Source: Prinia subflava
Taxonomy: Eukaryota > Chordata > Aves > Passeriformes > Cisticolidae
Assembly (NCBI RefSeq): GCF_021018805.1
Contig: NC_086259.1
Coordinates: 14,227,001 to 14,291,000, forward strand
DNA: 64,000 nucleotides
Direction of reading: 5' to 3'
Positions within the stretch are counted from its first letter, which is position 1. The number at the start of each line of letters is the position of its first letter. Under the pieces are notes generated by a model. The model had not been told where the DNA came from and made no database searches. It saw only the letters and a program-made list of their open reading frames with translations. Shown here in pieces: positions 37,001-46,899 of the stretch. Position numbers and translations under genes: made by a program.

Positions 37001-38757
37001 CCTTCTCTGCCCCATACCTCTCTGTTCCTGGCATGCATAAGGCAGGGATAACACTGCAGATGCTGCAGGGAAGTGTTTAAATCCAAAGCAAAAATCTGTT
37101 TCCAATTAGGTTAAAAAAATCCATAGAAACTTTTCTGTTTAGAATTGTTTCCTGACATCACCTGAGCTTCCTGCCAAAACTCCAGATTATCTTGGTGTGT
37201 TTCAGATTTTACTGCTTGTTAAGGTTTTTTGTTTTGTTTTTTTTTTTTACACACCTATGCCGGAATGCTTGGAAAATGTCTTTTTTTTTTTTACTTTAGA
37301 AGTGTATTTGATACAAATACTTCAAAGCAGTGGCATAAGGGTTTGCTTAAACTCACACCAGTTTACTATCACGGACATTCATTGCTTCCGAGGGCTCAGC
37401 AGCACCACTGGAAAGGCTCCGAGGGACTTACCAGACATGGGGAAAACTACAAAAGTGATTCATTTCTTGTAACATTTATGACCCTTTGTGATTCTGGGGA
37501 TTTGGGAGTTGTTTTCTAATGTCTTGTCTCATCCCAAAGGGATTATCTGATTCAGTAGCTGGATGAAAGGCTTTAGGGGAGCCATGTAGCAGCTTCCACC
37601 GTACAAGAGATGGATCAGGCTGCTGCTTCCAGTCACTGCATCTCCAGGAATCAAACACCCACACAGAGTAAAGAAAAATGGCAGCATCCTTCAGAGCCTC
37701 CTGGGCATCGAGTAAACAGGGGCTGGTTTATAAAGTTCATGAGAATTGATACAGAGCAACCACACATATGTGATGCCAAGGCCAGCTGTGCCCTAGTGGC
37801 ATTTTCCAGGAGCTTAGAGTCATGGCACAGCAAGAATGGAGTTACTCCAAGGAAGCCAGAGGATCACCGGGTGGATACCTGGGCTGCTGAAGGACCAAAA
37901 CAAGCTTTTCTACAAACAGAATGTGCAGCCTCTCACAGGCAGCTCTGGGGATTTTCTGCTGTGTGTAACCTCCAGCTGCTGGACCCCGCACTCCCCTTGG
38001 TCCCTCAGAGCAGCCCAGCCTGCTAAAAGGATGCTCAGAACAGCAGCCCCTGTAAAGCTCACCCACCCTTCTCCCTGTGTTCCCATTGGATGAGTTGTTT
38101 TGGAAAAACGTCCGAGTTGCCAGGTGTTATTTCCAAGAATGGAAGTGAAACAATTGACAGAACCACTGGAGCCCAGGGCTGTTCTGCAGAACAGGCAGAG
38201 GAGTGGGCTGGTCACAGGCAGGGACAGCTCAGCTGCCACGGCAGGACGTGGGACCGTGTCCCAGCAGAATTCCTCCAGGCGTGTCTGCTTCTTGTAGTGC
38301 CCCCACTGCTGGCAAATGGACGGATTTGGGACACAGCAGAGCTATTTCGGTGACCATTAACACACATTATACCCTTAATGAGGCTGGAACTGGTCACAGA
38401 CTTCTCAGCCAAGTCATGAAAATGCCAGTTCAGTGAGCGGCACATCAGGAATATTCTGTGTCTGAGGAAACCTTTTTTTTTTTAGAAAAATATCTTATGT
38501 CAAAACAAGAGAGAGGAGACTTGGCTTTTGCAATCACAGAGCTCCACTGATGTGCTTCCAGCTATCTTAGTACATGCTATTGATCTCTTGGAACAGTTTC
38601 TATCAGTTATTAACAATTGTCAGCAAGCTCTGCATGAAATCTTAAAATGAATCTTGGCTGCAGCTGCAGATCTTGAAATACAGAGATCTGGGCTACAAGC
38701 TCAGAGCTCCAAGTACAAATGTTTTAAAATGTGATTTTGAATAAATGGAAATCAGCC

Positions 38758-39118
38758 TGGAGAAGAGAGGAGGAGACCTTAGAGCACCTTCCAGTCCCTA
38801 AAGGGGCTCCAAGAGCGCTGGAGGGAGACTTTGGACAAAGGCATGGAGTGACAGGACAAGGGGGAATGGCTTCCCACTGACAAGGGGAGGATTAGATTGG
38901 GCATTAGGAGGAAATTCTTCCTTGTGAGAGTAGGGAGGCCCTGGCAAGGGTTGTCCAGAGCAGCTGTGGCTGTCCCATCCCTGGAAGGGGTCGAGGCTGG
39001 GTTGGACAGGGCTTGGAGCAACCTGGGATAGCAGAAAGTGTCCCTGCTCATGGCAGGGGGTTGGAACTAAAGGATCTCTAAGATCCCTTCTAGACCCAGG
39101 CATTCTATGGTTCCACGA
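38758..39118 (+). mobile_element. CR1 LINE 3' fragment
   Basis: Forward orientation: TAGATTGGGCATTAGGAGGA, AATTCTTCCTTGTGAGAGTA, GTTGTCCAGAGCAGCTGTGG, TGGACAGGGCTTGGAGCAAC and finally GGCATTCTATGGTTC, the degenerate CR1 tail. About 360 bp, no coding capacity. Confidence 0.92.
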
Positions 39119-41767
39119 TGAAATTGGTGTATCAGTTTTGGGAAAATGTCCTTGCAGCAGGTGCCCTCTCCCAAATGCCTGCTTATCATTTAATCTTTTT
39201 TCTACAACAACCTTGCCCAGGTCTTTACTATCCACAAACCACCCTGCTGCAGCAGCTGACTAAAGACAGCAGCCACACTGTTCCCAAAACACCTCTTCAG
39301 CTGAGAAATGCACCGTCATCCCCACTAGGAAGATCTACATCACACATCAGGGAAGCTGTGCACACAGCGCTGGGTAGTTCTGGAGTTCAGTGCAATTATA
39401 CAGCTCTGGTCTGGACAGGGAACAAAACAGACATGAAATAAATATGGACCACGTTCAGTTTTACCTTGCACGGTATCTCATGTTGTACTTATCTCTGGTG
39501 AATCCAATCCTTGCCTTTTGTTTTCTTTCTCTGCATCTTTCTGCTTCCATCTCCCCCCGTGTTCTTACAACTCTGCCGCAGTTATTACATTAACAAAATG
39601 CAGGGATGAGTCCTGGATAATAACATTTTATCTGGAACCATGCCATGCTGGGAAGATGGTAATTTAGTTAATTGAATTCCATCTAAAAGGGTACTGAATC
39701 AATATTCCAGCACAGTGCTGGAGCACGTGGCTGGCAGTGAAACATTGCCTGGAACACACGTGGTCAAACCAATCTCAGGACACTGACAGGAGGAGTTTGA
39801 ATTTGAGTCCTAGGTTTAGGTGATAGAAGCTGCACTCTGAATCTTGTCTGAACATGATTTGCAACCTTTTCTGTGTATTTTGGAACATTGTCCATCAGGC
39901 TAGCAGTGAAATGGAAAAGTACTGAGGAGGCAGGGCAGGTACAGCTCCACAGGGAAGGTGTTTTGCCTGGCCCAAGACCAAGGAACTGCTCTGCACCAGC
40001 ACAGTGCCCTCCAAGGAGGGATGTTCCCTGGGGAGCAGATGTTTGGACAACATATGAGCTCTTCTTGGTGATCCTGCACAGGGTCAGAAAGGATAAAATA
40101 CCCTGGGCATTTTGGTATCCACTATCTCTCTCTTCTAGGAACACATCTGTATCCTTGAAGACCAGGGTGATCCATCCTCATCAGTATTTCTGATCAAACT
40201 GCTCATCCTAGAGGAAAATGACCTCTCAGAGGAGCCACTTCCCTCATCCCCAGCACACAACTTGCTGTCAAAGCATGAAGCAAATTAGCAACAACCCCAG
40301 ATGATTTTAGAAACTCTCTAGGGAAGAGTCCTTGGGGGCAGAAAACACATTTTACAGCTAAATTAATTGCAATTACCCAGCTGATCCTTCTGGGCGGCAT
40401 GTCTCAGTGGCAAGGTGGGACATCACCTTGTAAGAGGCTCTGGGTTTGTCTAAAACCCAGAGGAGGTGGCAGTTTCTGGTGGCAGGGCACCACAGTGGGA
40501 AAGGTCTGGCATGTCTCCAGTGCGGGAGCGTGGCCAGAGAGTGGCCAAGGGAAGAGAGAAGTGGGAAGGAAAAAATATCTTCATGTCTGGAGCTTGGATC
40601 AGTGCACACAGCACAAACACTGCCTGAGACACCTTCCTCCTGCTGGCTCCTCTGCTGCCAGGGAATTACAGGCTGGCTGCAAAGTGTCTGTCTTAGGCTG
40701 GTGTGGAGCCAAGCTTGGAGCAGATGCTTGGCCAGAGGAAGGTCATTAGCATGAGGAAATGGCTGCTTTGGTTTGGGCAGTGCCACTTTCCATCACACAG
40801 AGGAGATCTGCAGCTAATGCCTCAAGGTCTCTGCTGTCTCAGCAGCCTGGGGCACAATTTCAGGATTCCCTGGGGAAAGACCTGGAGCTGCTGGTCCTGT
40901 GGAAGTTCCTTCAGGTTTTGGTCTTCTCAAGTGCTGAACTCTCCAACTCAGCCTCTCCTTGTCAGTCCTGTGCTCCACTGCCAACCTCTCCTCTGGCGTG
41001 GAACTCTGCTCTCCTGCCCACATTGCTGAGGAAGACTGGTGTTTAAAGGCCATATTCCTTGCACTTACCTGTGTCTCCACCTGGATTCGACCACTTTGAG
41101 GAGCTGTGTGGTGTATCTGTAATGCAGGTCACAGCCACAGTACTGCAAAGGCTGTTTCTAAAGACCCTCCTGCAAGGATGAACCTTGGACATGCACACAC
41201 AGAGCCAACAACTCTCATGAGATCACTACACTGGTACTTAGTAAGATTCCCCTTTTTGCTGAAGACCCAGATCAATATCTTGCTCTTCCCAGAAAGCTGT
41301 TCCCATCACCTCAGAGGACATGATTTTTTCAGGCCAGTCTGGGGCACTTTGCAGCCAAAAGATCCAGTCGGTCTTTACCAGCACAAATCCCCCTGGGGCT
41401 GCTTTGGCAGGACTGAGCTGCCTTTTCTGTGCTGGGAACAGCAGCACACTGGAGCTGCCTCCTTGAGATCCAAGAAGGCTGGAGGGGAGAAATTCTGTGT
41501 AATCTGTGGAGAAAGTGGTGGAGGACTTGAAGAGGGGCTGGAGTGGGTGAGGAGCAACTTTATGCAGGGAGTGGAAGCACGTGGGAGCCGTGAGAGCTGT
41601 GAGCTGTTACCTGATCTGTGCAGTGGTTTCACAGGCTGTGAGGAAGCTGCTTCTGTTCAGGATTCAGAGCAGGGAGAGGCTGGCTGATGGAGCTGGCTGT
41701 CCTGGGGGAGCCCACAGTCCTTACCTCGGATGAGGCATCACCTGAGCAGCAGTGGCATCACCTCAGC

Positions 41768-41960
41768 AGCAGGGTGGAGAGGCCCTGGCACAGGCTGGCC
41801 AGAGAAGGTGTGGATGCCCCATTCCTTGGAAACGTTCACAGCCAGGTTGGACAGGGCTTGGAACAACCTGGTATCCCTGCTCATGGCACGAGGATTGGAA
41901 CGAGATGATCTTTAAGGTACCTTCCAACCCAAATAATCCCAGGATTCTGTGATTCCCAGT
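41768..41960 (+). mobile_element. CR1 LINE 3' fragment
   Basis: Forward orientation: CAGGTTGGACAGGGCTTGGA, ACAACCTGGTATCCCTGCTC, GAACGAGATGATCTTTAAGG and CCTTCCAACCCAAATAATCC, ending AGGATTCTGTGATTC as the tail. The left edge is blurred by divergence. Confidence 0.9.
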
Positions 41961-42914
41961 CTTGATTTCCCCATATCAAGAACACATCAATACCTGCAGC
42001 TCCCCTTCAGAGCTGTCCCCACATGGGAGCTCCTGTGCTACCCAGCCAGGTCCCAACCAGGCAAAGGATGAGTCCTGTGGGGCCTGACCTGCTCATCTCT
42101 TCCCAAAATAATCTTTCTTTGCCAAGCCTCCAAGGACAAGGCTGAGTCACCTCCACAGACCTCAAGGCACGCAGGGCAGTCTGGCCCTGGGAATTCTGCA
42201 GCTCACTTGTGCAGCTGGGCAGTGGAGTCAGCAAAGGGTTAAAGTCCCTCTTCCCCTCCCCACCTCCCCAAGCAACATTTTTTTGAAGGAACATTGGATG
42301 CTTAGAAAGAACATTCAGGGATAGACAGCCACAAACTCCCTCCAACCTGCTCAAAAGAGAAAGAAGAGCAAATACCCCCCAGCCCTCACCCCAGCCTACC
42401 ACTGGCAGACACTTACTGGTTCACCCTCACTGAGGATGGGGCTGAATCCAGCCCAGAAGAAGACAACCTCTTCCTTCTGCCGTGTTTTCCAAAGCAGGTG
42501 TTGGGATGCACAGGTGCAGCGCTGTGCCTTGGCAGTGAGCGAGCCTGTGCCAGCCCCACGTGTGCCCCTAGCACAGCCCTCCCTGCCTGAGCAGTGCCAC
42601 AGCTGAGGCACCTGGAAATAACCCCTGAGGGTTATTTAGGGAGCCTGGCTCTGAATGGATGACCCTGGAGGTGGATATGCAGCTGCAAATCCTGGCACTG
42701 CCACCCCAGCAGCACTGCAGCAGGCTCAGCCCCTGCCTGGGACCGGGGTCACAGCGCCTCCACCCAGTTTGGTGCCGGAGTGACCATCCCCTCCCGGAGC
42801 TGCCGGCCCATCCTGGAGCCCAGCCTGTTCCCAGGGATCGTTACCAGGAGCTCGTGTGTTTGGTTGCAAACAGAGCAGCAGTGAGAGCCAGGCGCTCGTG
42901 TTTGTGTGCCTGCG

Positions 42915-42928
42915 GTTGCTCAGGCAAC
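42915..42928. promoter_or_regulatory. X-box-like RFX site
   Basis: GTTGCTCAGGCAAC is a two-half-site match to the RFX X-box (RYYNYY, spacer, RRNRAC), with both inner halves in the strong GTTGC/GCAAC form. It lies in GC-rich DNA about 180 bp beyond the TPPP3 polyadenylation signal. Its target, if any, is unknown. Confidence 0.4.
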
Positions 42929-43084
42929 TCGGGGCCAGCCAGAAGCTGCCAAAATCCTCGGTGGCCGAGGCCAAGCCCCCGGCACAGCTGCCCTCGGGCG
43001 GCGTGGCCGGCCGAGCCCCCTCTGTCCGGCCGGGCGAGCGGCCAGAGGGGCTCCGGCTGCTCTGTCCATGAACACAACCAGACG

Positions 43085-43786
43085 GGAGCGTCAGTGCGGA
43101 GGGGGTTTATTGCAGAGCCGGGTTACAGCGTGGGTCTGCAGCATCCTTTGGTTTGGGCTTCACGAAGGCAGCGGGAGGCCACGGGGAACAGGTCGGAGAC
43201 CTTTGCCCATGGCCAGGCAACACCAAACTCTCCCGGGGTGCGTCCTGGGGCTGGGCCAGGAGCATCCCGGCAGCCCCGGCACAAAGGCAGGGCAGGGCTG
43301 AGCCTGCCGGGCGGCAGAGTCAGGCGGCCTCGAGGTGAGGGCACAGTGCGGAGGGAAGGAGGCGGCTGCGTGTGACTGGTGCGGGGCTAAGGCAGCTCCC
43401 CGGGAGGGGAGGACAGGCTGCGGTCCCCGGTGGGACAAGGGAGGGTGCCCCAAAAGCCGGAGCTGAGGTAGGGAAGGTGTGGGTGCCGGCGGGGCGGGGG
43501 AGCCCTGAGGAGCAGTGCTGTTAGTACGGTGCGGGACTGGCGGTGACAGCACGGGGGGCGCGGGAGGGGCGGGGGGGGTCACAGCGCAGGGTGGGACGGA
43601 CGCAGCGCTGGGGCAGAGCCCGGCGACTTCCCCAATCCCCCAGCGCTGGGCTGCCGACATCCCGCCAGCCCGGGCTGGCCCGGAGCAGCCTCCCAGGCCC
43701 CACCTCACGGGCACGTCCCGGGGCTGTGCACTGACCCCGCGGCCGGCGCGCAGGGACCGGGGCGGTGGCGCCACGGGCACCCGTCC
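43085..43786 (-). other. TPPP3: TPPP3 3' untranslated region
   Basis: About 0.7 kb of very GC-rich sequence between the stop codon and the minus-strand AATAAA at 43,106-43,111. Long open frames cross it on both strands, as expected from its base composition alone. Confidence 0.7.
43106..43111 (-). terminator. Poly(A) signal AATAAA, TPPP3
   Basis: TTTATT on the plus strand, AATAAA on the TPPP3 strand, the only canonical hexamer in this GC-rich stretch. Cleavage is expected near 43,085-43,095. Confidence 0.75.
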
Positions 43787-43975
43787 CTACTTTTTGACTT
43801 TGGAGTCGTAGGTGCCCGCGTTCTTGTAGGCACTGACGTAGCCGCTGGTGTCCACGATGTTCTCCCGCCCGCTCTTGCCCTTGCCCTTGCCGCTCTCGTC
43901 GAAGCGCTCCTTGTGGGAGCCCGTGTACTTGGAGGTGTCCGTCAGCCGCTCCACGGCTCCCACTGTCTTGGCTTT
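43787..43975 (-). CDS. TPPP3: TPPP3 last coding exon
   Basis: Acceptor CACGGCAG ends at 43976. Sixty-two codons and a TAG at 43787-43789. It contains [20 protein letters not shown] and [18 protein letters not shown], the most conserved stretch of the TPPP family. Confidence 0.98.
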   Translation of the reverse strand, partial: KAKTVGAVERLTDTSKYTGSHKERFDESGKGKGKSGRENIVDTSGYVSAYKNAGTYDSKVKK

Positions 43976-45627
43976 CTGCCGTGGGGAGATGGGACATGGG
44001 AGTCCAGAAGATGCTCTGTCCCACTCCCACACAAGTTCCATCCCTTGCCCCACACAAGCTCCTGACACCCACCAAAGACCCTGCTGTGTCCCCTGTGCCC
44101 TACGCAACCCCCAGGTCCCCCCACTCACCCAGGGCCATGGGGTCTCCTAGAAAGCATCTGCACTGTGGGCAGAGCTCCATCCTCCCCTCCTGATCATCAC
44201 TCCTGCTCCCAGCAGCCAGGGGCTCCTCACTCACCGTCACGCCCACGTTAATGGGCTCCTTCCCTGCCACCAGCTGGCAGATGGCTTCATAGGCCTCCTC
44301 TTTGCTCTTGTCCTTAAACCTCTTGGGGGCCAGTTCCTCCAGTGCCTTCTTGAACTCCTCATAGTTGATGACACGGGCTGTCTTCCCTCTGCAAGAACAA
44401 AGCTCAGGCTGCCACCAGCACATCTAGAGGCCAAGCCTCCAAATGAACTGCATCAGAGAGACCTTGGCTTTGTCCTATACCACCCTTGGGTCCCTCACCC
44501 ACTTCTGAAGTTCAGCTACAGCTGAATGGGTTGGGCTGGGCACAGCTGGTGCTGAGGTCCAGGAACTTTTCAGCCACATGCTGTTGAAGTCCCTGTTGCC
44601 AAAAACCAGGGTGCATGGAAGTGCTCTAGGACTTGGTGCTGGTGTCAGGAGGGGAGTGCATCCATTCCCACTGCTCCCAGCCTGCCTGGGTTGCCCAGCA
44701 CCCTCTGCCCCCTGGCAGGCATCAATCCTGCAGTGAAATTTGGAAGGACAAACACAGAGCATCTCTCCCCTGAGCTCCTGGTCCTCATCTCTGGGGCAGC
44801 ACAGCAAACTGTTCTCCTGCACCCCAAAAATCTCCCAGCACTCTGCTCCACCTGACCCAGCCCAGGAACACGGGAATGCCTGGACAGAGCACATGGAGGA
44901 AGCAGGTTCTCCACCCATGCTTGTTCTCACACTCTGGTGTGGAGCATGAAGTGTCATTGTGTCCCCAGGGACTCTAAAAGCAGTTCCAGGTGCGTTTTAG
45001 CCCTTCAAGCTGCCCCTGTGACCTCCATGGTCTAGAGTCCTCCCCCAGCTTGGGCATTGGCTGGCCAGGCCCAGGGAAGGGCCACATCACATGGGACAAC
45101 CCTGAGCTTCCTCCTCCGCTCCCTGTGGCACCTTCTTGAGATATGGGAACTTGGCAAAGACAGCCAGGCCCACCCCAAGGCTTGCAGTGGGAGCAGGGGC
45201 ACAATCTCTGCACCAAATCGGAGCCTCCCATCCCAAATTCGGGTTGATTTATTATTAGGTCTTTCAGAAGCAGCCACATGTCCCACCTGAAGGTGGGACA
45301 CTGCAGGACAGCACCTGCAGCTCTGTGATGAGCGGGATGGAGAGCCTGGACACACAGCAGGGGTAGCACAGCTCTGTGGGGACCCCACACCCAGACACCG
45401 ACACCCTGCCCGTGCTGCAAAGGCATCCAAGTCACTTACTTCACCTTGGAGAAGACAATGTCCACGTCGGTGCTGGTGACGCTTTTGCCGTCGGTGACTT
45501 TGCAGTCTTTGCACAGCTTAGCCCAGTTCTTCCCATTCATCTCCTGCCCCGTTGCCTTGGTGTCCCCATAGATGGCGAACTTGCGGAAGCTCTCTTCCAG
45601 GGATGCCATCTCAGCGTTCCCGGCCAT
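43787..45627 (-). CDS. TPPP3: TPPP3, tubulin polymerization-promoting protein family member 3
   Basis: Joined on the minus strand from 45440-45627, 44235-44388 and 43787-43975. It encodes 176 residues, exactly the length of human TPPP3, which I recall as nearly identical along the whole sequence. TPPP3 is a cytosolic p25-alpha-domain protein that binds tubulin and bundles microtubules. Unlike TPPP1 it lacks the long disordered N-terminal extension, and that is seen here: the folded core begins at residue 7 ([16 protein letters not shown]). The conserved core motif [20 protein letters not shown] is at 31-50, and the C-terminal signature ends [18 protein letters not shown]. The start at 45,627 is preferred over Met7 because it gives the family length and follows a splice acceptor. 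The gene lies tail-to-tail with PLEKHG4 and in the same direction as ZDHHC1, as in human. Confidence 0.98.
44235..44388 (-). CDS. TPPP3: TPPP3 second coding exon
   Basis: Acceptor TTCTTGCAG ends at 44389; donor GTGAGT follows 44235. One base completes Lys63, then 51 codons ([20 protein letters not shown] to ...[10 protein letters not shown]). This is the middle of the p25-alpha domain, and it ends in phase 0. Confidence 0.98.
44389..45439 (-). other. TPPP3 intron between first two coding exons
   Basis: 1.05 kb intron without recognisable repeats or exons. A TTTATT (AATAAA on the minus strand) at 45,248-45,253 inside it could in principle truncate transcripts early. Confidence 0.7.
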
Positions 45628-45631
45628 GGGG
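45440..45631 (-). CDS. TPPP3: TPPP3 first coding exon
   Basis: Minus-strand acceptor CGTGCAG ends at 45632, leaving four 5' UTR bases before the ATG at 45625-45627. The donor GTAAGT follows 45440. It encodes residues 1-62 and two bases of a Lys codon. The ATG context CCCCATGG is only moderate (pyrimidine at -3, G at +4). Confidence 0.97.
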
Positions 45632-46404
45632 CTGCACGAGCGGGCAGATCAGCCCGTCACCACCCAGGCTCCTGCTGGCTGCACGGCAGAGCTCAGCTGG
45701 CTGCTCACAGGCCCTCGAGGGCAGCAGGAGGAGGAGGAGGAGGAAGGCTGGTGAGGGTGGAGGCTCTGCAGCAGGATCGGGGTGTTGGCAGCACCTGCGG
45801 GTGTGGGGTGAGGTCTGACAGCAGCCTGGGATGAGCCCCGAGGCTGAAAGCCAAGAACGTGTCTTGGGGAATGGAGGTTCGTGGTGGAGAGCTGTCAGCA
45901 GCGAGGCTGTCGGCTCCGGGGCTGGCGGGGAGTGAGTGCATCAGCCTGTCCCCTCGGGAGGGCTCTCCGGGAATGACGCAATGCGTCCGCCTTCCTCCCG
46001 CTCGCAGATCGGGAGAACGGGCACCGCTGCCTGCATTCAGCCCCACCTCTCCCCTGCCTGCACCCCCTGTCTGGAGCCCTGTGACCTGTCCCCAGGGCTG
46101 GGACAAGCTTGATGCCCTGCAGGGTGCCAATTTGCCAACAAGTCTCTGCACCCCGCGGTGGCACTGTTGCTGCTGCCCCATGCCCTCTCCCCGCCTGCCA
46201 TCGCCTCGCCAGCCTCGCCCTGGCGGGTCAGCATCCCCCACCACGCACCGAGCACCCGCAGCATCCCTGCCGGGACTGGGCGTGGCCGTACTCGGGGGAG
46301 CTCCGGTACCCGGGGGGGTCTCCGGCACCCCGAGGTGCAGAGCGGGTACCTCGCCCCGTGGGCCAGGATGGGAGCCCATGCGAGGGCCGGGGAGTGGTCC
46401 CTAA

Positions 46405-46454
46405 GACCGTCGCTAGGGAGGATGCGCGTTGCCTGGTGACCGTCGCTAAGGAGG
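46405..46454. repeat. Pair of 17-bp direct repeats flanking the X-box
   Basis: GACCGTCGCTAGGGAGG at 46,405-46,421 and GACCGTCGCTAAGGAGG at 46,438-46,454, differing at one position. Their starts are 33 bp apart. The second copy overlaps the last three bases of the X-box. Confidence 0.85.
46428..46440 (-). promoter_or_regulatory. RFX X-box in TPPP3 promoter/first intron
   Basis: Minus strand GTCACCAGGCAAC matches the RFX X-box consensus RYYNYY-N-RRNRAC at every defined position. It lies in the CpG island, about 0.3 kb downstream of the likely TPPP3 start and 0.8 kb upstream of the ATG. TPPP3 is a known marker of multiciliated cells, where RFX factors and FOXJ1 drive transcription, so the site is biologically sensible. 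Confidence 0.5.
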
Positions 46455-46899
46455 CGGGGCGGGGATGCCGCCGGTTCCCTCCCGGCCCCGCGCTCCCGCG
46501 GGCTCCCGCCGCCCCGGGCCCGCACGGCCCCGCAGCGCCAGCCGGGGCTCTCCCCGCCCGGCCGGGAGGTCACCGCCGGCGGCCGCGGGATGCCGGGGCA
46601 GCGACGACCCCCGCCCTCCTCCCCGGGTTTCCTCCCTCTCGTACGATGGCCCCGGACGGGTCCTCACCGGACTGAGCTGGGGGTCCCGGTCACTCACCCC
46701 AGGCCGCTCGGTCACCTCCCGCTCGGTCACTCGCTCCCCTCCCGGCGCCGCGCTCTGAGGCGGGCGGGGGCGGCCGCCGCCGCCTGTTTAAGGCGCCGCC
46801 ATGGAGACGGGAGGGGCCGCGCCGCCCCCGCCCGCCTCCCCCGGGCCGCGGCACGGCGGGAGCGCCCTCGGGGCGGGGAGACGGACCGGGCAGCGCACC

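Larger units (their letters stand above)
32600..43084. other. Intergenic gap between PLEKHG4 and TPPP3
   Basis: About 10.5 kb. It holds four CR1 fragments, one minisatellite and, from 34.1 to 36.7 kb, strongly AT-rich DNA with TTAATATTTTATTAATA-like runs. From about 42.7 kb it becomes GC-rich. Open stretches up to about 240 codons occur in the GC-rich end, but none shows a recognised protein or a coherent exon series. No KCTD19 or LRRC36 exon was recognised. Confidence 0.6.
46240..46880. promoter_or_regulatory. CpG island at TPPP3 5' end
   Basis: Dense CpG dinucleotides and very high GC content (GGCGCC, CCGCCGCC, CGGCGG blocks), in contrast with flanking sequence. A minus-strand donor CTGGG|GTGAGTGACC at 46,698/46,697 would end a noncoding first exon. 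A TTAAAC box at about 46,786-46,791 on the minus strand suggests a start site near 46,760. The exact start cannot be fixed from sequence. Confidence 0.75.

Noticed and set aside
39118..39441. Plus-strand frame of 107 codons followed by AATAAA at about 39,437
   Set aside because: Starts inside a CR1 tail, lacks a promoter, splice partner or recognisable protein; probably chance.
42659..43375. Plus-strand open frame of 238 codons next to the TPPP3 3' end
   Set aside because: GC-rich DNA with few stops in any frame; it overlaps the TPPP3 3' UTR, has Arg/Pro/Ser-rich composition, and matches no family I know.
45705..46573. Long minus-strand frames (178-224 codons) across the TPPP3 CpG island
   Set aside because: Low stop frequency due to GC content; overlaps the predicted TPPP3 first intron and 5' exon, and the protein has no domain-like pattern.
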